The notes under the pieces were generated by a model, which worked only from the letters and a program-made list of their open reading frames with translations, did not search any database and had not been told where the DNA came from. The position numbers and the translations under genes were made by a program. A stretch of 59,019 nt of DNA, taken from assembly GCA_012730045.1 (NCBI GenBank), contig JAAYBR010000110.1, positions 1 to 59,019 on the forward strand, given 5' to 3'. The stretch's first letter is position 1, and each line of letters opens with the position of its first letter. Below, in pieces: positions 43,789 through 53,197 of the stretch. The DNA comes from Candidatus Hydrogenedentota bacterium (lineage in GTDB: Bacteria > Hydrogenedentota > Hydrogenedentia > Hydrogenedentales > CAITNO01).

Positions 43789-44625
43789 TCAGAACCTCAG
43801 CGTCATCCCCGCCGCGCCGGGGGTGGCTTTTTCGCCGAAGGCCTCCTGCAAAACCTGGACGGCGGCCTCGCCGGTGCAGTGGCAGGGGACGATGGCGGCG
43901 GGGTTCAGGGTGCGGAGCGTTTCCAGGGTGCGGGCCATTCGCTGTTCTCCGGCGTTGACCAGGTGGAAGCCGCCGATGAGCGCGCGCAGGGGCCGGCCGC
44001 CGGTCCGGTTGCGCGTCAGCATGAGCGTGTTCATCAACCCGGCGTGGCAGCAGCCGGTGAGCACGACAACGCCCTCCGGCGTCTCCATCCACAGCGACAG
44101 GTCGTCCGGGAGCAAGTCCGGCTTCGTGCCCTCGGGATCCAAAAAGAACGGCCCGCCCGTGTCCTCATAGGGGTTCCCCCGGGGCACGGGTCCGGTGATC
44201 CAGACGCCGGGGGTCGCCAGCACCGGCGCCGTCACCCGGCGCAGTTGTCCGGCGGGCAGGGCCGTCAGCGCCTCCCGCGCCGCCGGGGGCATCCCGATCT
44301 CGCGGGGCTGGCCGTCGCGCAGGGACCACCGCGGCACGAACACCCCGGGATGGCACCACACGGCGGCGCGCGGCGCGCGGGCCAGCGCGAGCGGCACGCC
44401 GCCGGTGTGGTCGTAGTGGCCGTGGCTCAGCACCACGGCCTCCACCCCCGACAGATCCGCGCCGAGGGCGTCCGCGTTGGCCCCGAGGACGGCGCCGGTC
44501 TGCCCCGTGTCAAACAGGATGCGCCGCCCGCCCGCCTCGACGAGGACGGCGAAGCCGTGCTCGACGGCGAGGCCCTCCCGGGCCAGGTTGTCCACGAGTA
44601 GCGTGATGTTGACTTCTTTCAGCAT
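43789..44625 (-). CDS. MBL-fold metallo-hydrolase
   Basis: A 278-residue hydrolase. The metal site SHGHYDHTGG is near residue 66, with further His ligands in LTGCCHAGLMN (about 192), GGFHL (about 222) and VPCHCTGE (about 246). This layout is that of the group named after the methanopterin biosynthesis enzyme (RFAP synthase-like, COG1237). Such proteins are common in anaerobes. ATG at 44625 with AAGGAG upstream. It lies ~300 bp downstream of the ORP-like cluster on the same strand but beyond dispersed repeats, so shared transcription is uncertain. Confidence 0.88.
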   Translation of the reverse strand: MLKEVNITLLVDNLAREGLAVEHGFAVLVEAGGRRILFDTGQTGAVLGANADALGADLSGVEAVVLSHGHYDHTGGVPLALARAPRAAVWCHPGVFVPRWSLRDGQPREIGMPPAAREALTALPAGQLRRVTAPVLATPGVWITGPVPRGNPYEDTGGPFFLDPEGTKPDLLPDDLSLWMETPEGVVVLTGCCHAGLMNTLMLTRNRTGGRPLRALIGGFHLVNAGEQRMARTLETLRTLNPAAIVPCHCTGEAAVQVLQEAFGEKATPGAAGMTLRF

Positions 44626-44645
44626 TCACCCGGCTCCTTGCGGCG

Positions 44646-44705
44646 GGCCCATGAACACGGACCCGCACGGACAAACCACCGACGTACACGGACACCCCGG
44701 CGCGC
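44646..44705. repeat. CACGGA-type degenerate array
   Basis: Spaced CACGGAC elements (GAACACGGACCCGCACGGAC, then ACACGGACACC) resemble the arms at 56570-56607 and 56711-56749. It lies in the 295-bp gap between the MBL and NifX-like genes. No gene visible. Confidence 0.55.
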
Positions 44706-44722
44706 GAGCGCCCGACCCTGTC

Positions 44723-44814
44723 CGTCATTCCCGCGAAAGCGGGAACCCATCTTGTGTCAGCGGGTTATGCCGCGCGTCCAAGGCATGGACCCCCGCCTTC
44801 GCGGGGGTGACGGG
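44723..44814. repeat. REP-like palindromic element
   Basis: The left half has ATTCCCGCGAAAGCGGGAA, the right half CCCCGCCTTCGCGGGGG followed by TGACGG, in inverted order around a ~45-bp centre. This is the palindromic intergenic sequence found in many Proteobacteria and other phyla (dRS3/RAYT-associated style). Confidence 0.75.
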
Positions 44815-44920
44815 AGGGGCGGATATCCAAGGATACCCGGTTGCCGCCTTTTCGTTGCTTTCTTGATGGGCCCTGTTCAAAGGGGAAACCAAAACAGCCC
44901 ACAGGGCAGTCCGCAGATGC

Positions 44921-45259
44921 TCAATGGTCGCAGGCGTTCTGGCCCGTTTCCAGGGACTGGGCGAGGAAGGCCGCCACGAGGGTTTCCGGTTCCTCGGCGG
45001 GGGTGCCCGTCACGACCTCAATGCCCTGGGCGTCGAAGAGCATCAGGGCGCGCTGGCCCATGCCGCCAGCGAGGATGACATTCACCTTTTTCTCGCCCAG
45101 CCACCGGGGCAGCAGCCCGGGCTCGTGGGGCGGCGGGGTCACGTTTTCCCGCGAGAGGATCTTGCCCGTGTCCGGGTCCGCGTCAATGAGGGCGAACTGC
45201 TCGCAGTGGCCGAAATGCTGGGCCAGTCTTCCGTCCGCCAGGGGGATTGCGATGCGCAT
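44921..45259 (-). CDS. NifX/NifB-type cofactor-binding protein (orange-protein-like)
   Basis: A 112-residue protein of the dinitrogenase iron-molybdenum cofactor biosynthesis family (PF02579 type): MRIAIPLADGRLAQHFGHCEQFALID at the start, GMGQRALMLFDAQGIEVVTG in the core, and a Cys-His tail (NACDH). Its size matches the ~118-residue orange protein of Desulfovibrio, which holds a Mo-Cu-sulfide cluster. Its ATG overlaps the stop of the NifU-like gene (TGATG), so translation is coupled. It is the last gene of the cluster. Metal content is inferred. Confidence 0.87.
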   Translation of the reverse strand: MRIAIPLADGRLAQHFGHCEQFALIDADPDTGKILSRENVTPPPHEPGLLPRWLGEKKVNVILAGGMGQRALMLFDAQGIEVVTGTPAEEPETLVAAFLAQSLETGQNACDH

Positions 45260-45690
45260 CAGTCATTCTCCTTTTTCGTTGGGGGTTTAAGCGCGATGCC
45301 TCGGGACTTCGCCCAGGCAAGGTAATCTTCACAGGCCGCCCGCAGCGTGTTCGCCGAGAGCAGCGCGCAGTGGCGGGCGGCCTCCGGAAGGCCGCCCAGC
45401 GCCGCCAGGACATGCTCCTGCTGGATGCCCATGACAGTGTCGAGGGCGCGCCCCCGCGCGAGGCAGGTCGTCATGCTGCCCGCCGCCAGGGAGGAGCCGC
45501 AGCCCGTCGTGGTGAAGGACGCGTCCTCCACGAGGCCGTTCCACACGGCGACCCAGAACTCCATCGTGTCGCCGCAGGGCCCGGTGATCCGCGCGTTGCC
45601 GTTGTAGTCCTCCAGCGGCCCGTAGTTGCGCGGCGCGGCCGCGTGCTCCTGCGCCGTCGGCGAGAAGGCGCCGTGTCCCTCGGTTTCCAT
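45259..45690 (-). CDS. NifU/IscU-like Fe-S scaffold protein
   Basis: A 143-residue scaffold. After a short leader it has the IscU-type APRNYGPL segment, then three ligand Cys in GPCGDTM, TTGCGSSLAAGSM and RHCALLS, all in the canonical order. It is divergent from housekeeping IscU and carries no C-terminal NifU domain. Its place between a MinD-like ATPase and a NifX-like protein suggests it supplies Fe-S clusters to this complex. ATG at 45690, 5 bp after the ATPase stop. Confidence 0.88.
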   Translation of the reverse strand: METEGHGAFSPTAQEHAAAPRNYGPLEDYNGNARITGPCGDTMEFWVAVWNGLVEDASFTTTGCGSSLAAGSMTTCLARGRALDTVMGIQQEHVLAALGGLPEAARHCALLSANTLRAACEDYLAWAKSRGIALKPPTKKEND

Positions 45691-45695
45691 GTGTT

Positions 45696-46577
45696 TTATC
45701 CCTCCGTTAATGCCAGTTGCCGCCATAGCGCCCGGATGTCCTCCGCGCCGGGGGTGTCCGTCTCCACGGCGGACAGGCCCCGGAGCTGCGCCCGCGTGAC
45801 GCCCGCATCGTAGCGGATGCGGCCTGCGGGCTCGGCGCCCCTCTCCCGCGCGCGCCCCTCGATGCGGTCCGCCACCCCGGGGTTGATGTCCCACTTGTTC
45901 ACGCAGACCGACGCGGGGATCTTGAAATGGTCCGCCAGTGCCAGCACGCGCTCCAGGTCGTGCTCTCCGGATACGGTCGGCTCGGTGACCACGAGCACCC
46001 GCGACGCGCCGGTCACGGACGCGATGACGGGGCAGCCGATGCCCGGCGGGCCGTCCACAATCACCAGCTCCCGGCCCTGCTCCTCCGCGACGCGCGCCGC
46101 CTCGCGGCGGACCGTGGAGACGAGCTTGCCGGAGTTCTCCGCCGCCGTGCCGAGGCGCGCGTGGACCATCGGGCCGCACCGGGTGCCGGACACCATCCAG
46201 ACGCCGCAGTTGCGCTCGGGGAAATCAATCGCGCCGACGGGGCAAAACCGCACGCAGACGCCGCAGCCCTCGCAGGCCGCCGGGTCTATGGTGAACACGG
46301 CGTCCCCCGCGCCCCGGCCGTTCCTGCGCACGGCCCCGTAGCGGCAGTGGGCCAGGCAGCCCCCGCAGGCGACACAGTCGGCCTGGCGGATGACCGCCCC
46401 GTTGCCGCTGAAAAAGTCGTGCCGTTCGCGGACCTGCGGCGGGAGAATCAGGTGCAGGTCCGCCGCGTCCACGTCGCAGTCCGCCAGCACGGCGTTCCCC
46501 GCGAGAACGGCGAGCGACGCCGTCACGCTGGTCTTGCCCGTGCCGCCCTTGCCGCTGATAACCACCAGTTCCCTCAT
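45696..46577 (-). CDS. MinD-superfamily P-loop ATPase with inserted ferredoxin domain (1)
   Basis: A 293-residue cytoplasmic ATPase. The deviant Walker A is SGKGGTGKTS (about 8-17), followed by DCDVDAADLHL. Residues about 65-125 are an inserted 2[4Fe-4S] ferredoxin domain with CVACGGCLAHC and CEGCGVCVRFCP. The Walker B-like VDGPPGIGCPVIAS and the VTEPTVSGEHDLERVL switch follow. This is the Mrp/MinD type found in Desulfovibrio orange-protein complexes (DVU2103/2104 type), where it couples ATP use to metal-cluster handling. Its ATG overlaps the previous stop by four bases (ATGA). Confidence 0.93.
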   Translation of the reverse strand: MRELVVISGKGGTGKTSVTASLAVLAGNAVLADCDVDAADLHLILPPQVRERHDFFSGNGAVIRQADCVACGGCLAHCRYGAVRRNGRGAGDAVFTIDPAACEGCGVCVRFCPVGAIDFPERNCGVWMVSGTRCGPMVHARLGTAAENSGKLVSTVRREAARVAEEQGRELVIVDGPPGIGCPVIASVTGASRVLVVTEPTVSGEHDLERVLALADHFKIPASVCVNKWDINPGVADRIEGRARERGAEPAGRIRYDAGVTRAQLRGLSAVETDTPGAEDIRALWRQLALTEG

Positions 46578-47449
46578 GCGGCGCCCTCCGCGCGCGCGAG
46601 GGCGGTTTCGAGCAGGGCCGCAAAGAGGGGGCGGTACTCCGGCAGGGCGTCCACGATGAGTTCGCCGCGGGAGTAGGCCTCGGCGATCCGCCGGTCGTCG
46701 GGGATCTCCGCATATACGGGCACGTTCTCCCGCGCGCAGTAGTCGTGCACCCGGGTGTCGCCCGATCCCATGCGGTTGACCACGACACCGAAGGGGCGGT
46801 CCAGCGTGCGGACCGTGTCCACGGCGAGGGCCAGGTCGTTCAGGCCGAAGGGCGTGGGCTCCGTCACCAGCACCACGACGTCCGCGTCGCGGAGCGTCGC
46901 GATGACGGGGCACGAGGTGCCCGGCGGCGCGTCCAGGATCACCAGTCCGCCGCCCGCGGCGTGGCGCTTGACGGCGTGGATGAGCGGCGGGGCCATGGCG
47001 CGCCCCACGTCGAGGCGCCCCTGCACGAGGGTGATGTCCCCGGCGCGCAGGGTCTCCACCACGCCGATGCGGTGGTCCTTCTCGGTGATGGCGCCGCGGG
47101 GGCAGACCTTCATGCACCCGCCGCAGCCGTGGCACATGTCCTGAAAGACCAGGGGCGGCCCGCCAAAGCAGGCCAGGGCGTTGTAGGCGCAAAACCGCGC
47201 GCACTCGCCGCAGCCGTCGCACAGGGCGGGGTCCACCCGGGGCACCGGAATGCCCGCCGTCTCCTCCGCCAGCAGCTCCGCCTTGAGGAAGAGGTGGGCG
47301 TTTGGCTCCTCCACATCGCAGTCGAGCAGCCGAACCCCCGCGCCCGCGGTCCGCGCCAGGTTGAGCGACACCGTCGTTTTGCCGGTGCCGCCCTTTCCCG
47401 ACGCGACCGCGATGACGCGGGGTCTGTTCTGTTGCGGAAAGGCGCTCAC
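46574..47449 (-). CDS. MinD-superfamily P-loop ATPase with inserted ferredoxin domain (2)
   Basis: A 291-residue paralogue of the following gene. The Walker A is SGKGGTGKTT (about 19-28) and LLDCDVEEPNAHLF follows. The inserted ferredoxin segment has CDGCGECARFCAYNAL and CHGCGGCMKVCPRGAI. LDAPPGTSCPVIATL and TEPTPFGLNDLALAV complete the ATPase. Two adjacent copies are the rule in such clusters and probably form a heterodimer. The GTG start at 47449 overlaps the NifX-like stop by four bases (GTGA), so it is translationally coupled. Confidence 0.93.
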   Translation of the reverse strand: MSAFPQQNRPRVIAVASGKGGTGKTTVSLNLARTAGAGVRLLDCDVEEPNAHLFLKAELLAEETAGIPVPRVDPALCDGCGECARFCAYNALACFGGPPLVFQDMCHGCGGCMKVCPRGAITEKDHRIGVVETLRAGDITLVQGRLDVGRAMAPPLIHAVKRHAAGGGLVILDAPPGTSCPVIATLRDADVVVLVTEPTPFGLNDLALAVDTVRTLDRPFGVVVNRMGSGDTRVHDYCARENVPVYAEIPDDRRIAEAYSRGELIVDALPEYRPLFAALLETALARAEGAA

Positions 47450-47808
47450 ACCCAGTGCCCCTCGACGTCCGGCGCGTCGGCCTCGGCCAGCGCGCCCGCG
47501 ACGTACTGCTCCAGGGCCTCGCCCACCGTCGCGGCGGCGCAGGGGTAAATCTTCACCCCCGCCGCCGACAGCACGCGGAAGGCCTTGGGGCCGCAGTGGC
47601 CGGAGACCAGCGCGCCCGCCCCCAGCTTCGCCACGGCCTGCGCGGACTGGATGCCCGCGCCCTGCGCCGCGTTCAGGTTTTGCACGTTGTCGGCCACCTC
47701 GAAGGCGCCGCTGTCCAGGTCGTAGACCAGGAACTTCGGCGCGCGTCCGAAGCGCTGCTCCAGGGGCGCGGAGAGGTCGTCGCCGCTGGTGGTGAAGGCG
47801 ACCTTCAT
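47446..47808 (-). CDS. NifX/NifB-type cofactor-binding protein (second)
   Basis: A 120-residue protein of the same fold as the one ending at 44921: MKVAFTTSGDDLSAPLEQRFGRAPKFLVYD, then LVSGHCGPKAFRVLSAAGVKIY with a conserved GHCG. Family members bind Fe-Mo-type or other metal-sulfide clusters. It is enclosed by coupled genes (ATGA with DUF5320, GTGA with the ATPase), so the products are probably made in equal amounts. Confidence 0.9.
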   Translation of the reverse strand: MKVAFTTSGDDLSAPLEQRFGRAPKFLVYDLDSGAFEVADNVQNLNAAQGAGIQSAQAVAKLGAGALVSGHCGPKAFRVLSAAGVKIYPCAAATVGEALEQYVAGALAEADAPDVEGHWV

Positions 47809-48146
47809 TCCCCACCCTCCTTCCCCGCCAGCGCCTCCAGCCGCCGCAGCACCGTCTCCAGCCCGGCCTGGAGGGCGCTCACCTGTCCGCGCAGCAGCTG
47901 CGTCTCCGTTTCCGGGGCCGCCGCCGGCGCCGCGCCGAAGCGCTGCCATCCCGGGAGCCCCGTGGCGAGAAACATGTTGCGCCGGCCGCGTCTGCGGCCA
48001 CCGCCGCAGCCCGCGCCCCGGCCAAAGCCCCTGCCGCCGCCCGCCGGGTTCATGAACCCGGGGCGGTCGTTCCCCGCGCAGCGTCCGGCCGCGCGTCCGG
48101 TCTTGGGACCCATTCCGAGGGGGCCCGTCCTGTCGCCTCTTGGCAT
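47805..48146 (-). CDS. DUF5320-domain protein
   Basis: A 113-residue protein. Its N-terminal half is the DUF5320 signature PRGDRTGPLGMGPKTGRAAG followed by C...PGFMNP, then a Gly/Arg-rich stretch. The C-terminal ~35 residues are a short coiled coil (LLRGQVSALQAGLETVLRRLEAL). DUF5320 genes nearly always accompany NifX-like and MinD-like genes in anaerobes, but their role is unknown. GGAGG sits 9 bases before the ATG at 48146. Confidence 0.9.
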   Translation of the reverse strand: MPRGDRTGPLGMGPKTGRAAGRCAGNDRPGFMNPAGGGRGFGRGAGCGGGRRRGRRNMFLATGLPGWQRFGAAPAAAPETETQLLRGQVSALQAGLETVLRRLEALAGKEGGE

Positions 48147-48183
48147 TCTAAAAATCCTCCATGCGTTGTGTTTGGGTGTCTCT

Positions 48184-48690
48184 TCAGATCCTGGTCATGG
48201 CCGCGCCGCACTTCGGGCACTGCCGGGTGACGCAGGGAACACCGCGCTCATGCGGGAGCCGGTGGCCGCAGGCGGGGCACACACACTCCCCGCCCTGGCC
48301 GCATCCGCCGCCCATGCCGCCCTGGCCGCAGCCCCGCCCCTGCCTCCGTCCCCGCCCGCAGCATCCCGGCATGGCGAAGCGCTCCCCGTCAAGGGTGTTT
48401 CCCAGCCACGCCCGCACGACCGCACCGGTCTCCCCCGTGACGAAGGGCACCACCTCAATCCCCTGCGAGGCGATGAGCTGGTGCAGGGGCCGGGAAATGG
48501 CCCCGCAGACGAGGATGCCGACCCCCAGCTCCGTCAGACGCCCCGCGATCCGGTGCGGATCGTCCGGGGGCAGGGATTCCAGCGATTCGCCGGTAACGGT
48601 AGTCCCATCGCTCTCCACCAGCCGCAACTGGCGGGCCGTGTCAAACACGGGGGCGATGCGGTCTTCCCAGATGGCAAAGGCGGTTTTCAT
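48184..48690 (-). CDS. NifX-type protein with C-terminal zinc ribbon
   Basis: A 168-residue protein and the first gene of the cluster. Residues 1-110 are a NifX-like domain (MKTAFAIWEDRIAPVFDTAR, GILVCGAISRPLHQLIASQGIEVV). A Gly/Arg/Cys linker (CCGRGRRQGRGCGQGG) follows. The C-terminus is a zinc-ribbon- or rubredoxin-like knuckle pair, CPACGHRL and CPKCGAAM. A sigma-54 promoter lies immediately upstream, so close that its transcript would begin at or next to the ATG. The metal-binding tail is an unusual addition. Confidence 0.88.
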   Translation of the reverse strand: MKTAFAIWEDRIAPVFDTARQLRLVESDGTTVTGESLESLPPDDPHRIAGRLTELGVGILVCGAISRPLHQLIASQGIEVVPFVTGETGAVVRAWLGNTLDGERFAMPGCCGRGRRQGRGCGQGGMGGGCGQGGECVCPACGHRLPHERGVPCVTRQCPKCGAAMTRI

Positions 48691-48701
48691 GCCTTTATAG
48701 G

Positions 48702-48717
48702 GGCAAGAACCGGGCCA
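48702..48717 (-). promoter_or_regulatory. Sigma-54 (-24/-12) promoter of the ORP-like operon
   Basis: On the minus strand TGGCCCGGTTCTTGC matches the -24/-12 consensus (TGGCACG-N4-TTGC) at all but one position, with exact GG-N10-GC spacing. The expected start lies at about 48690-48693, i.e. at the ATG at 48690, implying a nearly leaderless mRNA. Confidence 0.65.
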
Positions 48718-48742
48718 TGAAATGCCAAAGGATGGCACATAA

Positions 48743-48771
48743 CACAAGCCGTGTCATAAGAATGGCTTGTG
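48743..48771. promoter_or_regulatory. Inverted repeat, likely activator-binding site
   Basis: CACAAGCC and GGCTTGTG form a perfect 8-bp inverted repeat with a 13-bp spacer, centred about 66 bp upstream of the predicted sigma-54 start. This is where the enhancer-binding protein encoded just upstream could act. Confidence 0.5.
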
Positions 48772-48874
48772 AGTATAAGGAATTTCCGTAAAGACGTGGC
48801 ATGGATGCGCTGGCGCGTCTATATAGGGCATTTTATAGGTGCGCTGACGCTACGACAGCGCCGTTCTGGCCAGA

Positions 48875-48960
48875 AGACAAGGCCGCCGGGACGGCGGCGC
48901 TACATAGCGGCGACCGTCGGGCCTCTCTTCCGTAGCGCAGCCGTCCCGGCTGCCTTGTCT
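48875..48960. repeat. 29-bp imperfect inverted repeat
   Basis: Arms 48875-48903 and 48932-48960 match at 27 of 29 positions. It lies between the activator gene and its target operon. A half copy occurs at about 17887-17915, so this is another dispersed family. It could also attenuate read-through from the activator gene. Confidence 0.85.
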
Positions 48961-48974
48961 TTCCGCTTTCCGGG

Positions 48975-50356
<1,382 letters not shown>

Positions 50357-50360
<4 letters not shown>

Positions 50361-51631
50361 AGGCGGAAGAACTCCATCGCGTTCTCGCGGAGGATGCGCG
50401 CGGCGATCCGCTTCGCCTCGTCCAGGGAAAACGCGCCCCCGTCCACCTTGTCCGCCAGCATGCGCGCGGCCACGCGCCGGGCGATGGCGCAGTGGCCGTA
50501 GGCGCCCTCGGCGTAGTTGCTGTCGCCGCCGACGGCGAAGATCTTGTTGGACGGGATGACGTCAAGCCACTCGTCGAGGATGCGCGCGGCGGACGCGGGG
50601 GACACCACCTGGATCCAGCACAGGTCGGCGTAGACGTTGGGAAAATACTTGGCGAGGGCGGCCGTCTCGCCCGCCCACGGCCAGCCCGCGTGGAACAGCG
50701 CGAAGCGCGCGTCCGGGAAGTCCATAATCAGGTCCGTCAGGAGCAGGGGGTGCGAGTTTTCCAGATGGTTGCCGTTGCCCTCCTGGAGGCCCGTGTGGAT
50801 CTGGACCGGCAGGCCGCGCTCCGCCGCCAGCGCGACGATGCGGCGCATGACGAAGTCCTGGAGGGGTTTCAGGTCGTCCTGCGACAGGTCGAGGGCTTGC
50901 GAGAGCCACACCCGGTCAAAGGCGCGGGCCGCCTCGGCCTTCGGGACCCGGTCAAAGCGCAGGCTGCGGCGGTAGGCCAGGAAAATCTTCACGGCCACAA
51001 TGCCCTCTTTAACAAAACCATCCAGCCGCGCCTCCAGCGCCGCCAGCAGCTGGTCCAGCGTCTGGATCGCGCGGCCCGTCTCCGCCTCCAGGGCGTTCAG
51101 CTCGGCCCGCGTGGACACCATGGCGAAGTGGTCCAGAATCGGCACAGCGCGGAACAGCTCGCGGTCCACCGCCACCGACTGCCCCGGCCACCGGATCACC
51201 AGCGCGCGGTCAATCCCCGCCTTCTCCCGCAGGACCGTGCGGTACCAGCCCGGCTTCCGCGCGGCGCGGATGCGGTCGCACAGGGCCCCGATGGTGTCGC
51301 GCCCGATCTCCGCCACGCCGAAGAGGTCGGTCATGTATTCGGCCATCGCGCGGCCGTAGCCCGTCGTGCGGACATGGGGCCACCACGGCGCGACGAGGTC
51401 CCAGCGCTCCACGTCCGACAACCCGTTCCCCGCCGTGCGCACCCGTTCCAGCGTCTCCCGGGGCATCCCCGCCGACACGAAATCCGACGAGACATAATGC
51501 TCCAGAAACCCGAAAAAGCCCAGCGTGTCCGCGCAGGCCACCACCTCGTCCGGGATGTGCTCATGCGTGTCCACCACCCGCAGGGCGGTGATGAAGGAGG
51601 AAAGCTCCTCAAAAGCGGCGGTCTGTGCCAT
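50357..51631 (-). CDS. Amidohydrolase-superfamily protein (uronate isomerase-like)
   Basis: A 424-residue TIM-barrel metal enzyme. Ligands are visible in VVDTHEHIPDE (about residue 20), the Lys-bearing VAVKIFLAY strand, LPVQIHTGLQEGNG (about 275), FALFHAGWPW (about 310) and VGGDSNY (about 365). The overall length and layout resemble the amidohydrolase-2/glucuronate isomerase group, so a C-C or sugar-isomerising role is possible. ATG at 51631. It precedes and overlaps the sigma-54 activator gene, an arrangement with no obvious functional reason. Divergent to the beta-lactamase-fold gene across array 8. Confidence 0.85.
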
Positions 51632-51691
51632 GAAAAAAACTCCTCCTGAGGGAAAGGGAGATTATACCCGCCCAAGCACGCCGCAGGGGAA

Positions 51692-51781
51692 ATGGACGAT
51701 ATGGACGATATGGACGATATGGACAGGCTGTCGGCGTCCGGCGGCTTCGTCCATCAAGTCCATCCCGTCCATACCGTCCAT
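51692..51781. repeat. 9-bp repeat array 8, inverted-repeat form
   Basis: Four ATGGAC units (51692-51727) and four GTCCAT units (51746-51781) flank an 18-bp centre between divergent genes. The right arm ends 7 bp before a candidate -35. Confidence 0.9.
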
Positions 51782-51787
51782 TCCCCC

Positions 51788-51816
51788 TTGCCCTCCCGCG
51801 CGCGGGCCTGTTATCG
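51788..51816 (+). promoter_or_regulatory. Candidate promoter of the serine hydrolase gene
   Basis: TTGCCC and TTATCG with 17-bp spacing, 31 bp before the ATG at 51847, abutting array 8. The -10 match is moderate. Confidence 0.35.
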
Positions 51817-51846
51817 TCTTCCCGTTACCCCACAGGAGTCCACGCC

Positions 51847-53085
51847 ATGCACCGCATCCTCCGCCCCAGCCGCCGGGAGTTTCTCAAGTGCGCCGCCGCC
51901 GCGGGACTGGCGGTGGCGGGCCGCGCCTGCGCGCAGGAAGCCCTGCCGCCGCGCGAGGCGCTGGCCACGGTCGCGCCGGAGGCCGTCGGGGTGGACCCCG
52001 CGCTGCTCCAGAAAGCGGTGGACTTCGTGGCGGAGGCCGTCGCCGCGAAGACCGTGCCCGGCGCGGCGCTGGTGGCGACGCGCGGGGGCCGGGTCTTCCT
52101 GGAGAAGTACTGGGGCGTCTGCTCGGGGGTGGACCGCGACGGCGTGCCCTATGACGGGAACACCCAGAACTTCGTCTACTCCTTCTCCAAGGCCGTCACG
52201 GCGACCGTTGTCGTCATGGCGCACCAGGACGGCCTGGTGGACTACGACGCCCCCGTGATGAAGTACATCCCCGAGTTCACCGGCGGCGGCAAGGAGGCCG
52301 TCACGGTGCGCCACGTCCTCACGCACTCGGCGGGCCTGACCGCCGCGTCCGTGGCGCCGGTGCTCAGCGGGGACGAGTGGAAGGCCGCCATGGCCGCCCT
52401 CTGCGCGATGGACACGGAATGGGAACCCGGCTCGCGCACGGGCTACCACGGCGTCAGCGGCATGCTGATCGCCGCCGACATCGTGCGCCGCGTGTCGGGC
52501 AACCGCCCGTGGAACGACCTCTGCCGCGAGCGCCTCTTCGACCCCCTGAACGCCGACCTCTCCTTCGCCCCGCCGCGCGCCGACGCGCCCCTGGCCGTCG
52601 TGCCGCCGCCCGCCTCCCGTCCCTGGACGGTGGACACGGCGCACATGCCCTTCCTCGGCCACCCCTCCGGCGGCGCGGTGGCCCGCCCCTCCGGCATGCT
52701 CAGGCTCCTCAACCTTCATCTCGCGGGCGGCGTGTGGAACGGCAAACAGCTCCTCCAGCCCGAAGCCCTCGCCGAGATGCACCGAGTGCAGTACCAGGAC
52801 AAGATAGACGCCGCCCTGCGCGACGGCAAGACGCCCAGCCACGAGTACTGGGGGCTCGGCTGGCTCCTGCGCGGCGCCACCACGGAGGGCTGGTTCGGCT
52901 TCGGCAACATCGCCTCCCCCCGCACCTTCGGCCATGCGGGCATAGACACCGTCATCGGCGTCGCCGACCCCGAACGCGACACCGCTCTCGTCTTCATCAC
53001 CACCGCCTCCCCCGGCGAATCCGCCAACACCATGCGCCTCCGCAACACCGTCACCAACCGGGTCATGGCCGCCGTCACCGCGTAA
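51847..53085 (+). CDS. Serine hydrolase of the class C beta-lactamase fold
   Basis: A 412-residue exported hydrolase. The N-terminus is Tat-like (SRREFLKCAAAAG). The SxxK motif is SFSK (about 112-115), the second Tyr motif is YHG (about 199) in place of the usual Y-x-N, and the third is HAG (about 363). These features match the esterase/penicillin-binding (PF00144) group rather than true beta-lactamases. It probably cleaves an ester or peptide in the periplasm. Stand-alone gene between array 8 and the sugar operon. Confidence 0.88.
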   Translation: MHRILRPSRREFLKCAAAAGLAVAGRACAQEALPPREALATVAPEAVGVDPALLQKAVDFVAEAVAAKTVPGAALVATRGGRVFLEKYWGVCSGVDRDGVPYDGNTQNFVYSFSKAVTATVVVMAHQDGLVDYDAPVMKYIPEFTGGGKEAVTVRHVLTHSAGLTAASVAPVLSGDEWKAAMAALCAMDTEWEPGSRTGYHGVSGMLIAADIVRRVSGNRPWNDLCRERLFDPLNADLSFAPPRADAPLAVVPPPASRPWTVDTAHMPFLGHPSGGAVARPSGMLRLLNLHLAGGVWNGKQLLQPEALAEMHRVQYQDKIDAALRDGKTPSHEYWGLGWLLRGATTEGWFGFGNIASPRTFGHAGIDTVIGVADPERDTALVFITTASPGESANTMRLRNTVTNRVMAAVTA

Positions 53086-53120
53086 AACCGGCCCGGTTCC
53101 AAAGCCGCCGGGGCCCCTTT

Positions 53121-53148
53121 TTGAACTGGGGGGTCCATTTGCTACTAT
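53121..53148 (+). promoter_or_regulatory. Sigma-70-type promoter of the three-gene sugar operon
   Basis: TTGAAC (53121-53126) and TACTAT (53143-53148) with 16-bp spacing; the start is predicted near 53155, 43 nt before the ATG at 53198. Confidence 0.6.
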
Positions 53149-53197
53149 AGGGGGCGGTCTTTTGGACAACAGGCACAACCCAGGAGAGGCTCTAGCC

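Noticed and set aside
45259-48690. Nitrogen-fixation gene cluster
   Set aside because: NifX- and NifU-like domains occur without nifHDK or nifB; the ATPases and DUF5320 point to the orange-protein type instead.
52080-53085. Antibiotic-resistance beta-lactamase
   Set aside because: SxxK is present, but the YHG and HAG motifs fit the broad PF00144 esterase group better than true class C enzymes.
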